The position numbers and the translations under genes are program-made. A stretch of 64,000 bases of DNA from Pseudooceanicola marinus (GTDB taxonomy: Bacteria; Pseudomonadota; Alphaproteobacteria; Rhodobacterales; Rhodobacteraceae), in assembly GCF_020177265.1 (NCBI RefSeq), contig NZ_JAIVMC010000001.1, positions 558,001 through 622,000 on the forward strand, given 5' to 3'. The notes beneath the pieces are model-generated. The model worked only from the letters and a program-made list of their open reading frames with translations, ran no database searches and was not told the DNA's origin. Positions 40,256-49,279 of this stretch are shown here, piece by piece (positions within the stretch are counted from its first letter, which is position 1; each line of letters starts with the position of its first letter).

Positions 40256-41116
40256 TCAGCCCAGGGTGACCCAGAGGGGCCAGTGGTCCGAGCCTGTGGC
40301 GTCGGTGTCGATCCGCGCGCTGCGGACCTGCGGCGCCAGATCGGGGGTCAGCAGGCAATGGTCGATCCGTGTGCCGCCCTTTTGCGAGGTCGCGCCGGAC
40401 GCCTCGGGCTGACCGGCGGCGACCCAGGCATCGATAAGACCGTCGCGCGGGCTGAGGCGGCCATGGCGCGGCACCACGGGACCGCAGAGCGCGGCATATT
40501 CGGCGCTGTCATGGGTGAAATTCAGATCGCCCATCAGGATGGCGGCAGCGGGCATGGGCGGCTCGGCCTCCTCAATCCAGCCGCCGTCAGAATCGGGATG
40601 GCCGCCACACCATGCGCCCCCCTCGGCGGGCGTACGGGCCAGGATAGCGCGGATCGCCTCGACCTGCGGCAGGCGCGTGACGGCGCCCAGATGGCTGAGG
40701 TGGGCGGAATAGAACCGAATGGGGCCAAGGGGCGTGGCGATCACCGCCTCCAGCATCCCCTGCTGGATCGAGTGGTGCCGCCGGTCACCCCATTTCGGCA
40801 GCAGGTGGTTGCGGCTGGACAGGATGGGCCAACGCGACAGGATCATCGTGCCGAACTGCTTGCGGCGGGAGATCACGCGGGTGCCGTCATCCTGGCTGGC
40901 ATCCATGTCGAGGTTCGCCCCGTAAACCCAGTGGTGGCGCGGCAGCGCGTCGGCCAGAACCGCGGGCCCGTCCACCATGCCAGAGCGTTGCCAGAAGCGA
41001 TCGACCTCCTGCAGGGCGATCACGTCGGCGCCCGCGACCTCACCGGCGATGCGGGCCAGATCGTAGCGGCCATCGGCGCCCAGGCCGTACTGGATGTTGT
41101 AGGAGACAAGCTTCAC
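40256..41116 (-). CDS. Endonuclease/exonuclease/phosphatase-fold hydrolase
   Basis: 286 residues from a GTG start. EEP-fold motifs: VSYNIQYG (Asn), ALQEVD (metal Glu), YSAHLSHLG (His), MGDLNFTHDS (Asp/Asn) and GSDHWPLWV (final Asp-His). The family includes sphingomyelinase-like and inositol-phosphate phosphatases as well as nucleases. Placed between a binding protein and a glycerophosphodiesterase, it is more likely a phosphodiesterase or phosphatase for imported compounds than a DNA repair enzyme (inference). Cytoplasmic, since no signal peptide is seen. Confidence 0.82.
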   Translation of the reverse strand: MKLVSYNIQYGLGADGRYDLARIAGEVAGADVIALQEVDRFWQRSGMVDGPAVLADALPRHHWVYGANLDMDASQDDGTRVISRRKQFGTMILSRWPILSSRNHLLPKWGDRRHHSIQQGMLEAVIATPLGPIRFYSAHLSHLGAVTRLPQVEAIRAILARTPAEGGAWCGGHPDSDGGWIEEAEPPMPAAAILMGDLNFTHDSAEYAALCGPVVPRHGRLSPRDGLIDAWVAAGQPEASGATSQKGGTRIDHCLLTPDLAPQVRSARIDTDATGSDHWPLWVTLG

Positions 41117-41176
41117 GTTCGGGGTCCCGGAATGAAAACGCCGCCCGAGCCAGGGACACGGGCGGCGCAAGGAGTC

Positions 41177-42289
41177 TTAGCGTTCGAGCGCGACGTGCTC
41201 GATGAAGGCCTGGCGCAGTTCGGTGTTGAACGGGTTGGCCGGCGAGCTGACGGCGCGGGCGCGCATGTCATTGGGGATCAGCGCGTGGCTGTCGTCAGCG
41301 GCAGAGTTCATCGGCGCGGCGCCGAAGACCTCATTGAAGCGGGTCTGGGTTTCCGGGCTCGACACCCAGTTCAGGAAGACCAGCGCGGCGGCAGGATGCG
41401 GCGCGTTGGCGGGGATCACGTTGATGTTGCCACCGCCGGTCATGCCGAACTCGGGGATGTAGAACTTGATGCGGTCCGACACTTCCTTTTCCCCCTGCAG
41501 CTTGAACAGGTGGTCTTCCCAGGCGGGAACCAGGGCGAACTCGCGGTTGGACAGGCGGATCAGGCTGTCGGTGTTCGACGCGGTGATGATGTAGCCGTCG
41601 GTGTGGTCGAGGAAGAAATCCCAGGCCGGTTGCAGCGCGTCCATCTTCTCCTCGGTGACCTTACCGGAGGTGAAATCGGCGTCGGTCAGGTTGCGCGCGA
41701 CATGGGTGAAGAACGAGGGGCCGGAGCCGCCGTTTTCGTAGTTGAAGCCGAAGCGGCCCGGGTTGGCGTCCCAGTAGGCGGCGAAGTCCTCGACGCTCTG
41801 CGGCAGGTCGGCCTCGTCGATTGCTTCGGGGTCGTAGGCGATACCGGTCTGGTTGCCCCAGTAGGCCCAGCCATAGCCCTGGCCGTCGAAGCCACCGACC
41901 TCGGTGGTCATGGTGGCGGCATTGGGCAGCACGTCGTTCAGCGGACCGACGAGGTTTTCCTGCTTGAACAGCTCGATCCGGTCGGCGCCCATGGCCAGCA
42001 GGTCGACGTCACCGCTCTCGCGGCCGGTTTCGGCCAGCACCTTGTCGATGTTGCCCTCGTGGGTGCCCTCGGGGATCATCACCTCGATACCGTATTCGGC
42101 GGTGAAAGCCTCGGCCAGTTCACGGTAGCGCGGCTGGAAGTACCAGACGAACCAGTTGACCGAACCTTCGTCCTTGGCCTGGGCGACGATGTCGTCCCAG
42201 GATTTGGACAGCAGGTCGTTCTGGTCCTGGGCCTGGGCGCCGGAGGCGAGGCCAATGGCGGTGGCGGCGACAAGAAGTTTGCGAAGCAT
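41177..42289 (-). CDS. ABC transporter periplasmic substrate-binding protein
   Basis: 370 residues. Signal peptide of about 20 residues ending SGAQAQ. The body resembles PotD/family 1 binding proteins (VNWFVWYFQPRYRELAEAF; GWAYWGNQTGIAYDP; GGGNINVIPANAPHPAAALVFLNWVSSPE). It binds the substrate for the permease pair encoded directly upstream. No polyamine-site residues were assigned; the neighbouring phosphodiesterase genes suggest a phosphorylated compound. Confidence 0.9.
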   Translation of the reverse strand: MLRKLLVAATAIGLASGAQAQDQNDLLSKSWDDIVAQAKDEGSVNWFVWYFQPRYRELAEAFTAEYGIEVMIPEGTHEGNIDKVLAETGRESGDVDLLAMGADRIELFKQENLVGPLNDVLPNAATMTTEVGGFDGQGYGWAYWGNQTGIAYDPEAIDEADLPQSVEDFAAYWDANPGRFGFNYENGGSGPSFFTHVARNLTDADFTSGKVTEEKMDALQPAWDFFLDHTDGYIITASNTDSLIRLSNREFALVPAWEDHLFKLQGEKEVSDRIKFYIPEFGMTGGGNINVIPANAPHPAAALVFLNWVSSPETQTRFNEVFGAAPMNSAADDSHALIPNDMRARAVSSPANPFNTELRQAFIEHVALER

Positions 42290-42341
42290 CAGAAAGGTCC
42301 TTTTCAGACGGTTTGATGAAGTGTGGTGAAGGAGGCGGGGG

Positions 42342-43223
42342 TCATCCCTTGACGCCGGTCTGCGCCGGGTTGGCCGATTTCAGCAGCCGCTCCAGCCCGA
42401 GCATCAGAAGGACATTGGGGATCACCAGGACGAGGCTGACGACAGCCGCGTTCGGGCGAACGAAGTTGTATCCAAGGTAGGAATAGAGGATCGACGGAAT
42501 GGTGGTGAAATTCGGCGCGCCGACGACGAAGGCCACGGCGAACTCCTCGATCGACTGGATGAAGACGATGATGAGAGAGGCCAGGATGCCCGGTGCCAGC
42601 GCGGGCCAGTAGGCCACGCGGAACCGCGCCCAGGGGCTGGCGCCCAGATCGCGGGCCGCATCCACCAGATCCAGGCGCACATTGGAAAAGGCCACGGTCA
42701 TCAGCCGGATGGCGTAGGGCAGGAACAGCACCGAATGGGCCAGCAGGATCGACAGGAAGCGCGAGTAGATCCCCAAAGAGAAGATCAGCGCCGAGAAGAA
42801 GATCGCCAGCACGAAGCCCGGGATCACCAGCGGCAGCAGGGTCAGCACCTGGGCCGCGCCCTTGCCCGGAAAGTCGTAGCGGGCGAAGGCATAGGCCGTG
42901 GGAGAGGCCAGGATCAGCGTGGTCACCGCCACCGTCGGCGCTAGGATGTAGGAATTGCGCAGCGCCATGGGCAGCGAGGTGGTGTTCCAGACCTCGATCC
43001 AGCGCGCAAAGGACAGCGCCGGGGGCAACACGTCGGGGTATTCCCAGCGAACCGAGGGATCCAGCAGCGACCACAGCACGGCCATGCCGAAGGGCACCAC
43101 CAGCCAGATCACGCAGACCAGCAGCAGGATCGCGATCAGCACGTTGGAGATGGTGAACCGGCGGAAGGCCGGGCGGCGCGGGCGCCGGGACGCGACGGGT
43201 GCGGTATCGGACAGGCTTACCAT
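42342..43223 (-). CDS. ABC transporter permease (PotC-like)
   Basis: 293 residues from MVSLSDT; its ATG overlaps the stop of the preceding permease by seven bases. Six membrane segments and the cytoplasmic EAA loop as DLVDAARDLGASPWARFRVAYWP. It forms the translocation channel with the other permease of the run. Confidence 0.92.
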   Translation of the reverse strand: MVSLSDTAPVASRRPRRPAFRRFTISNVLIAILLLVCVIWLVVPFGMAVLWSLLDPSVRWEYPDVLPPALSFARWIEVWNTTSLPMALRNSYILAPTVAVTTLILASPTAYAFARYDFPGKGAAQVLTLLPLVIPGFVLAIFFSALIFSLGIYSRFLSILLAHSVLFLPYAIRLMTVAFSNVRLDLVDAARDLGASPWARFRVAYWPALAPGILASLIIVFIQSIEEFAVAFVVGAPNFTTIPSILYSYLGYNFVRPNAAVVSLVLVIPNVLLMLGLERLLKSANPAQTGVKG

Positions 43224-44074
43224 TTCAGCCCCCTCAGGGTCAGGCGGGCCAGCCCGGCCAGACCCAGGGCACCCACCAGTGCCAGGCCCATCAGGGAGAC
43301 CCCCACCACGGCCGCCTGGTTCCAGCGTCCGAAGCTCGTTTTCAGAAAGACCATGTACTGCGCCATGGACTGCACGTTGGTCGGGCCCGCGGTGACCTGG
43401 AAGGCAAAGTCGCCGGCCGCGCCGATGAAGATGATGATCAGCGCCGCCTGCATGGCCTGCACCGTCAGCGGCGCGATTACCTTGCGAAAGCGCGCCAGCG
43501 GCCCGGCGCCCAGGTCGCGCGCGGCATCGACGACCTCGTCCGAGATCCCCTGCACCGCGCCGGTCAGCAGCAGCAGCGCCAGCGGCATGTTCTTCCATAG
43601 CTGCAGGAAGATGACGCCGAACCCGTTGCGGTCATTCTGGAACCGGATCGGCGCATCGGTCAGCCCGGTCCACATCAGGAACTGGTTCAGCACCCCGTGA
43701 TAGGCGACCACGTTCAGGAACAGGAAGGCCGCGACCAGACCGGGCACGAAAAGCGGCGCCTTCAGCAGCGAACCGACCACCAGCGAACCACGAAAGGGTT
43801 TGCGCATCCAGATCGCCAGCGGATAGGCGATGGCGATGGAGCCGAGCGCGCTGATGATGGCGATATAGGCCGAATAGCCCAGGGACCGGCCGAACTGCTT
43901 CGACCCCAAGACGTCGCGCCAGTGGTCCAGCGAGAAGGCGCTGTCGCCCGACAGGTTGTAGTAGCCGAAGCTTTGCGCGACGGCGATGTAGAAAACCGAG
44001 CCGACCATGACGAGGATCAGCCCCAGCCCCGGCGTCAGCAGCGCCGCGATGGTGAGGGTCCGGCGCAGGGTCAT
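43217..44074 (-). CDS. ABC transporter permease (PotB-like)
   Basis: 285 residues, six membrane segments, EAA loop EVVDAARDLGAGPLARFRKV. Its ATG overlaps the ATPase stop by four bases. It pairs with the permease at 42342-43223. Confidence 0.92.
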   Translation of the reverse strand: MTLRRTLTIAALLTPGLGLILVMVGSVFYIAVAQSFGYYNLSGDSAFSLDHWRDVLGSKQFGRSLGYSAYIAIISALGSIAIAYPLAIWMRKPFRGSLVVGSLLKAPLFVPGLVAAFLFLNVVAYHGVLNQFLMWTGLTDAPIRFQNDRNGFGVIFLQLWKNMPLALLLLTGAVQGISDEVVDAARDLGAGPLARFRKVIAPLTVQAMQAALIIIFIGAAGDFAFQVTAGPTNVQSMAQYMVFLKTSFGRWNQAAVVGVSLMGLALVGALGLAGLARLTLRGLKW

Positions 44075-45126
44075 GTCAGCGCGCCCCGGACGAAACGGAT
44101 CTGGTCCGCGCCCAAGCGGAAGGCCACTTCGGCGCCCTCGGCCGGCGCAGCGCCCGCGACATGCAGCCGTTGCAGCCCCAGGTCGGCGTCACCCGTCGCC
44201 ACGTGCAGCTCGGTATGGGCGCCCTGATAGGCCCGGTCCCGCACGACGCCGCGGATCACGTTCTCACTCGCGGCGCCGGCCTCGACCAGCTCCACGTCCT
44301 CGGGGCGCCAGCAGATGAAGGTGGCGTTGCCCGCGGGCGGCACGGCGGCGCGCAGATCTCCCAACGGGGTCTTCACCCGGCCACCGCCCATGTCCTCGAA
44401 GGGCACAAGGTTGGCTGCGCCGATGAAATCCGCGACGAAGGCGGTTTCGGGACGGGCGTAGATCTCTTCCGGGCGGCCCACCTGGTCGATGCGTCCGCCC
44501 TGCATCACCACCACCCGGTCCGACATGGCCAGGGCCTCTGACTGGTCATGTGTGACGTAGATGGCGGTGAACCCGATCTCCTTCTGCAGCGCGCGGATCT
44601 CGCGCCGGACCTGTTCGCGCAGCTTGGCATCGAGGTTCGACAGCGGCTCATCGAACAGAACCACGGCAGGCCGCATCGCGAGGGCGCGCGCCAGGGCGAC
44701 GCGCTGTTGCTGGCCGCCAGACAGGCGATTGGGCAGCTTGTCACGGTGCGCCTCCAGGTCCACCTGGCGCAACAGGCCTTCCAGCCGGTCGCGGCGCTCG
44801 GCCTTGGGCACGCCCGCCTGGCGCGGACCGAAGTCGATGTTCTCGGCCACCGTAAGGTGAGGGAACAGCGCGTAGGACTGGAAACACATGGCCGTGTCGC
44901 GCTTTTCCGGCGGCGCGGCGGTGACATCGGTGCCGCCGATCTCGATCGTGCCGGTGGTCGCGTCGTAGAACCCCGCCAAGGTCTTCAGAAGGGTGGTCTT
45001 GCCACAGCCCGAAGGCCCCAGAAGAGTGACAAATTCGCCGGGCTCGACCACAAGGTCGATGTCGGTCAGGGCCTGGAACCCGTCCTCGAACACCTTGCTG
45101 ATCCCCTTGGCTGCCAGTGACGCCAT
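44071..45126 (-). CDS. ABC transporter ATP-binding protein (PotA/UgpC-like)
   Basis: 351 residues from MASLAAKGISK behind GGAGAAA. Walker A GPSGCGKT, Q-loop in CFQSYALFPH, signature LSGGQQQR, Walker B VVLFDEP, D-loop SNLDAK and switch His in VTHDQSEA. A C-terminal TOBE-type domain starts near residue 245 (RPEDVELVE). First gene of the transporter operon, which continues with two permeases, the binding protein and two hydrolases. Confidence 0.94.
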   Translation of the reverse strand: MASLAAKGISKVFEDGFQALTDIDLVVEPGEFVTLLGPSGCGKTTLLKTLAGFYDATTGTIEIGGTDVTAAPPEKRDTAMCFQSYALFPHLTVAENIDFGPRQAGVPKAERRDRLEGLLRQVDLEAHRDKLPNRLSGGQQQRVALARALAMRPAVVLFDEPLSNLDAKLREQVRREIRALQKEIGFTAIYVTHDQSEALAMSDRVVVMQGGRIDQVGRPEEIYARPETAFVADFIGAANLVPFEDMGGGRVKTPLGDLRAAVPPAGNATFICWRPEDVELVEAGAASENVIRGVVRDRAYQGAHTELHVATGDADLGLQRLHVAGAAPAEGAEVAFRLGADQIRFVRGALT

Positions 45127-45182
45127 TTTCTCCGCTTTCCTGTCCCGGAACCAGCTTCCCAGACGGGGCGATTCCAATTAAC

Positions 45183-45195
45183 TTCACGGCGTGAA
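45183..45195. promoter_or_regulatory. Putative operator between the ABC operon and the ROK regulator
   Basis: TTCAC-GGC-GTGAA is a perfect inverted repeat inside an AT-rich stretch (AATTAAC before, TAAAATT after), between the two divergent genes. ROK regulators bind AT-rich dyads of this kind. Confidence 0.6.
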
Positions 45196-45254
45196 TAAAA
45201 TTGGCGGGTAACCCCTTGGTGACAGCGACACGAAAGATTTGTGACCCCGGGTCG

Positions 45255-46376
45255 ATGGCCGCGCTGGCCGATCTGACCCTGTCGGAGCGGGCGATCCTGT
45301 CGCTGATCCGGCGGCGTCCGGGGGCCAGCCGCGCGGGAATCGCCGCGCAGCTGAACCTGTCGCCCGCCATGCTGACCAAGGCGATCGCGACCTTCCAGGC
45401 CGAGGGACTGGTGGCAGAGGAACGTGACAGCGCCCCGCGCGGGCGCGGCCAGCCCGCACGCCACCTGCGCCTGCGCCCGAAACAGGTGGCCGGGCTGGGG
45501 GTCAGCCTATCGACCCGGGGCATCACGGTCGCGGCGCAGGATCTGGACGGCACGCCGCTGGCCCACCGGTCCCTGCCGGTCCCGGCCACCGACACGCGCG
45601 CGGCGCTGGCGGCCACCACCGCCGCGCTGGAGGAGCTGCGCGGGCTGACCCGCAGCGTCGCGGGGATCGGTCTCTGGCTGCCCGCCCTGCAGGACCTCTC
45701 CGGCGCGGTGGTCGAGGTGACGCCCTCGCAGCGCGGCATCGACCACGCAGCTTTCTGCGATCACCTCAGCCGCCAGTTCCAAGCCCCGCTCTGGCTGGAA
45801 TCCAAGGCGCCCGCCTACCACGAGGCCCTGCAACCGGGCGAGGAAGAGCGGATCGTCTACATGCTGTTTCTCGACTACGGAATCGGCGGCAGTCTGATCG
45901 ACCAGTTGCGCCTCTATCGCGGCAGTTTCGGCGAGGCGTCGAACATCGGCGCCATGATGCCCGACGGGACGCCGCGTCCGTCGCTGCCCGACCTGACCGC
46001 CCATCTTGGCCTGAGCCCGGACGAAATGACCGACAGCGCGCTGGAGGCGCTGGCGCAAGCGCCAGACCCCGCCCTGACGGAGTGGATGGCCACGCGCGGC
46101 GCGGTGCTGTCGCTGCCACTGTCGACGGTGGTGCACCTGCTGAACCCTGCCACGATCATCATCGGCGGACTGTTTCCGCAGGCAATCCTGGACGGCCTGG
46201 CGCGCCATGTACGCCTGGACCTGCTCGATCATCAGGGCCGCCGCCCCCTGACCAAGCCGGAGTTGCGCGTGGCCCGCGCCTGCGGCCCCGGCGCCATGGC
46301 CCTGGCCGCCGCGTCGGTGCCGCTGGTCCATCGCCTGGCTTCGGCCCCGCATCCCCGCCCCTGGGGCGCCGCCTAG
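45255..46376 (+). CDS. ROK family transcriptional regulator
   Basis: 373 residues from the ATG; a GTG at 45219 is an alternative start and neither has a good ribosome site. The N-terminal winged helix (SERAILSLIRRRPGASRAGIA) is followed by a ROK sugar-kinase-like domain (LDYGIGGSLIDQLRLYRG; GEASNIG; NPATIIIGG). The ROK zinc-motif CxCG..C block was not seen, so the effector site may be altered. It is divergent from the ABC transporter/phosphodiesterase operon and is its likely repressor, with a sugar-phosphate-like or polyol effector (inference). Confidence 0.82.
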   Translation: MAALADLTLSERAILSLIRRRPGASRAGIAAQLNLSPAMLTKAIATFQAEGLVAEERDSAPRGRGQPARHLRLRPKQVAGLGVSLSTRGITVAAQDLDGTPLAHRSLPVPATDTRAALAATTAALEELRGLTRSVAGIGLWLPALQDLSGAVVEVTPSQRGIDHAAFCDHLSRQFQAPLWLESKAPAYHEALQPGEEERIVYMLFLDYGIGGSLIDQLRLYRGSFGEASNIGAMMPDGTPRPSLPDLTAHLGLSPDEMTDSALEALAQAPDPALTEWMATRGAVLSLPLSTVVHLLNPATIIIGGLFPQAILDGLARHVRLDLLDHQGRRPLTKPELRVARACGPGAMALAAASVPLVHRLASAPHPRPWGAA

Positions 46377-46648
46377 CTTTGCAAACCACTGCGGGCAGAC
46401 TCTTTGCAAAATTGCGCCTGCCCGGGTTGCGAAGCCCCCGGCAACCGTCAGCCTGCCCGGTCATCGGGCGCCGCTGCCACGAATGGCCTCCCTACGGAAC
46501 CGGCTGGCCCGCGATCTCGTTGTAACCGGACGGCCGAGCGGTTAGGCCGAAAGGACCGCGCCGGCCCCTGCCCCCGCTTCGGGCCTGCCGCGCAGACGAC
46601 ACGATGCCACCAGTACGACCCAGTTACTTCAGCTCGATGGGACCCCGG

Positions 46649-47425
46649 ATGCGCTTTCAGATCGACATTGCCCTGCACTACCAGTTCGGCCTCGCCAACA
46701 CGCTGTTCCTGGCGCTGGAGGCCGCACACTACCCCGGCCAGACGGTCGAGCAGGAAGAGCTGCTGATCGGGGACGCCTGGATCACCCGGATCGAGGGCGA
46801 CGATAGCGTCGGCCAGCGCATCTGGGCGCAGGTCCCCGCGGGAGACATGCAGCTGAACTACCGTGCGACTCTGGACGTGACCCGGCCGAACCTGCCGCTG
46901 GAAAACCTCGCCGCGGTCGACCTGCACCAGATCCCCGGACGCGTCGCACCCTACCTGCGCCCGTCGCGCTACTGCCAGTCGGACAAGTTCATTTCCTTTG
47001 TCAACAAGCGGTTCGGCCATCTGGCCGGGGGCGCCAAGGTCGCCGCGATCCGTCAGTGGATCCAGGATGAGCTGTCCTACGTGCCGGGCAGTTCGGACAG
47101 CGACACCAATGTGCTGGAAACCTTCGCCAGCCGCGAAGGGGTCTGTCGCGACTATGCCCACCTGATCTGTGCCATGGTGCGCGCCGCAAACATTCCCGCA
47201 CGCATGGTCGCCGTCTACAGCCCCTACGTGACCCCCCAGGACTTCCACGCCGTGGCGGAGGTCTGGCTGGACGGTGCCTGGCACCTGGTGGATCCCACCG
47301 GCATGTGCCTGCCCGCTGACCTGGCGGTGATCGCCGTGGGCCGTGACGCCTATGACGTGGCCTTCATGGAAAGCCAGGCCCCGGCAACGCTGATGTCGCA
47401 ATCGGTGCAGGTCACGCTGACCTGA
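46649..47425 (+). CDS. Transglutaminase-like cysteine protease-fold protein
   Basis: 258 residues from MRFQIDIALHYQF; in-frame starts 12 and 45 bases upstream are possible. An N-terminal beta-rich domain comes first (to about 120). The transglutaminase core has all three catalytic residues: Cys in SREGVCRDYAHL, His in DFHAVAEVWLD and Asp in WHLVDPTGM. No signal peptide or membrane segment. Family members act as peptidases or cross-linking enzymes; the substrate is unknown. It stands alone and ends at a terminator shared with the small gene that follows. Confidence 0.85.
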   Translation: MRFQIDIALHYQFGLANTLFLALEAAHYPGQTVEQEELLIGDAWITRIEGDDSVGQRIWAQVPAGDMQLNYRATLDVTRPNLPLENLAAVDLHQIPGRVAPYLRPSRYCQSDKFISFVNKRFGHLAGGAKVAAIRQWIQDELSYVPGSSDSDTNVLETFASREGVCRDYAHLICAMVRAANIPARMVAVYSPYVTPQDFHAVAEVWLDGAWHLVDPTGMCLPADLAVIAVGRDAYDVAFMESQAPATLMSQSVQVTLT

Positions 47426-47480
47426 CCGGGACGCCAGCGGTTACCGCGCGTCAGAGCTCCTACGCCCGCTTCGCAGAGAC

Positions 47481-47510
47481 GCAAAAAGGGGCGCCCGAAG
47501 GCCCCCCTTT
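47481..47510. terminator. Bidirectional terminator after the transglutaminase gene
   Basis: AAAAAGGGGC, a GCCCGAAGGC centre and CCCCCTTT form a hairpin with A/T ends on both sides. On the minus strand it lies about 80 bases after the small gene at 47589-47816. Confidence 0.7.
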
Positions 47511-47588
47511 CCGTTCGTCCCCTGACGAAAGACCGCCTGGCAGGGCGGCCCCACTCGCGGTGCTCGGCACAGCCCCGCGATTAGCCCC

Positions 47589-47816
47589 TCAGGCCGCGCA
47601 AAGCGCCCGGTCGCTGACCTGTTCGCCATGCGACAGCACGGCAACGCCACCGCGGCGGCGCAGAGCCAGCCGGGCCGACACGACACCGCTGTCCCGCAGC
47701 ACCTCGTCCGCAGAGCCGGCATCCCCTGCCGACAGCTGTTCCATGGCGGCATCCACGGCAGCGTGCAGGTCTTGCAGGTTTGCGGAACGCTTGCGGGAAG
47801 TCGGGGTCATGCGCAT
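47589..47816 (-). CDS. Small hypothetical protein
   Basis: 75 residues. Not a family I recognise. The N-terminus is basic, the middle is helical and acidic (LQDLHAAVDAAMEQLSAGDAGSADEVL), the end carries a short basic stretch ALRRRGG. GAGGA stands eight bases before the ATG, codon use is like the neighbours, and a terminator follows on the same strand; these three points support a real gene. A second ATG two codons later is possible. Confidence 0.55.
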   Translation of the reverse strand: MRMTPTSRKRSANLQDLHAAVDAAMEQLSAGDAGSADEVLRDSGVVSARLALRRRGGVAVLSHGEQVSDRALCAA

Positions 47817-48245
47817 CGGTCGTTTCCTCGTGTCGGTCTCAGGGGCGGCGGCGGCCCCGTCTCTCTCTCGGGCCCCGCTCTGTTACAGGTCTTTTACATG
47901 GGCCGATGGCTGTATGCAGGCACACAACAGGACACTTCGGGGCACTTCTGGATACCCCGCTATCCCTTCGGATAGGGGCACCAACCCCGGCGGGGCGGAT
48001 GCCGCAAGGAAGGGTTGTGCGGGGCGCGGATCTGACATGCGTTGCGCGTCCGGGCCCCGCCAGAGGGGACACCGGGCGACTCGCCCCGCGCCCAGCCTGC
48101 CCGCAAATAGGCCGTCCCAAGGGGCGTCGCCCATTGCGCGGGCGCGGCCCGGCGAACAGTGGCCCCCGGGCCGGTGCGATACTTGACCGCCCCGGTCGCC
48201 CATGGTCTTTGGCCCCGGAACGGCTTGCCGAAAGGACCCCGCCCC
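47817..48245. other. Gene-free stretch before the YqaA-type gene
   Basis: About 430 GC-rich bases with no frame that I can support on either strand. No tRNA, 6S, SRP or other named RNA was recognised. It should hold the promoters of the small minus-strand gene and of the YqaA-dsbB pair. Confidence 0.5.
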
Positions 48246-48824
48246 GTGATCAGACGGCTTTACGACTGGACCATCCGCATGGCGGATCACCCCCATGCGC
48301 TCTGGGTTCTCGCCCTGGTGTCCTTCGCGGAAAGCTCGGTCTTTCCGATCCCGCCGGACCTGCTGATGATCCCGATGATCCTGGCGCGCCCCTCGCGGGC
48401 CTTCATCGTCGCCGCCGTCGCCATGGCGGCCTCGGTCGCGGGCGGCATGCTGGGCTATGCCATCGGCGCCTTCGCCTTCGACAGCATCGGCCAGCCGATC
48501 CTGGAAAGCATGGGCAAGGCCCACGCGATGGAGGAGTTCAACGCCACCTTCAACGGCGCCGGGTTCTGGGCGGTGCTGGGGGCGGGCATCACGCCCTTCC
48601 CCTACAAGGTCATCACCATCATGTCGGGCTGGACGGGGATGCCGCTGACGACCTTCGTCATCACCTCCCTGGTGGCGCGGGGCCTGCGGTTCTTCATCGT
48701 GGCCGGGCTGCTGTGGAAGTTCGGGTCACCCGTTCGTGACTTCATCGAGAAACGGCTCGGCCTTGTCTTCACCGCGTTTTTCGCCATTCTGATCGCCGGT
48801 TTCCTGCTGGTGAGATACCTATGA
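48246..48824 (+). CDS. YqaA-type DedA/VTT-domain membrane protein
   Basis: 192 residues from a GTG behind AAAGGA. About five membrane segments. DedA-superfamily signatures are SSVFPIPPDLLMIPM and the glycine-rich GAGITPFPYKVITIMSGWTG. These proteins act in membrane lipid or undecaprenyl-phosphate handling; this subgroup is not characterised. The stop overlaps the dsbB start (ATGA). Confidence 0.88.
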   Translation: MIRRLYDWTIRMADHPHALWVLALVSFAESSVFPIPPDLLMIPMILARPSRAFIVAAVAMAASVAGGMLGYAIGAFAFDSIGQPILESMGKAHAMEEFNATFNGAGFWAVLGAGITPFPYKVITIMSGWTGMPLTTFVITSLVARGLRFFIVAGLLWKFGSPVRDFIEKRLGLVFTAFFAILIAGFLLVRYL

Positions 48825-49279
48825 ACTTCAAGATGACGAGCGCCCTCGCCGGGGCCGGATCCGCCGCCCTGCTGCTTGGCGCCTGGGGGTCGCAATACAT
48901 CGGCGGGCTGGCGCCCTGCCACCTGTGCCTGGTGCAGCGCTGGCCTCATGCCATTGCCGTGCTGATCGCCCTGGCTGCCGTCGCCACAGGGCAGCGTTTC
49001 CTGGCCCTTCTGGGCGCCCTGGCCGCGCTGGCCACCGCGATCGTGGGGATCTATCACACGGGCGTCGAGCGCGACATCTTCGAGGGGCCCACCACCTGCA
49101 CCTCCGGCAGCGCGGGCGCGCTGACCCCGGACCAGATGTTCGACCAGATCATGAACGCCCCGCTGATCCGCTGCGACGAGGTGGCGTTCGAGTTCCTGTC
49201 GCTGTCCATGGCCAGCTGGAACGCGCTTCTGTCGCTGTGTCTGGTGGGTGTCTGGCTTTGGGCCTGGCGCCGGGGCTGA
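48821..49279 (+). CDS. dsbB: Disulfide bond formation protein DsbB
   Basis: 152 residues with four membrane segments. The quinone-linked Cys pair is CHLC at residues 33-36 and the periplasmic loop carries two more Cys (TTCTSGSAG and LIRCDEV), the pair that reoxidises DsbA. W/R residues near the first pair (LVQRWPH) fit the ubiquinone site. The enzyme is in the inner membrane. It is translationally coupled to the YqaA-type gene; no dsbA is in this window. Confidence 0.9.
   Translation: MNFKMTSALAGAGSAALLLGAWGSQYIGGLAPCHLCLVQRWPHAIAVLIALAAVATGQRFLALLGALAALATAIVGIYHTGVERDIFEGPTTCTSGSAGALTPDQMFDQIMNAPLIRCDEVAFEFLSLSMASWNALLSLCLVGVWLWAWRRG

Noticed and set aside
41177-45126. Assignment of the ABC transporter as a spermidine/putrescine importer
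   Set aside because: The subunits are of the PotABCD type, but the two downstream phosphodiesterase-type genes argue for another substrate; no polyamine-site residues could be assigned.
46377-46648. tRNA-like CCGAGCGGTTAGGCCG stretch near 46533
   Set aside because: It resembles a tRNA D-arm by chance (GAGCGGTTAGG), but no acceptor stem, anticodon arm or T arm could be folded around it.
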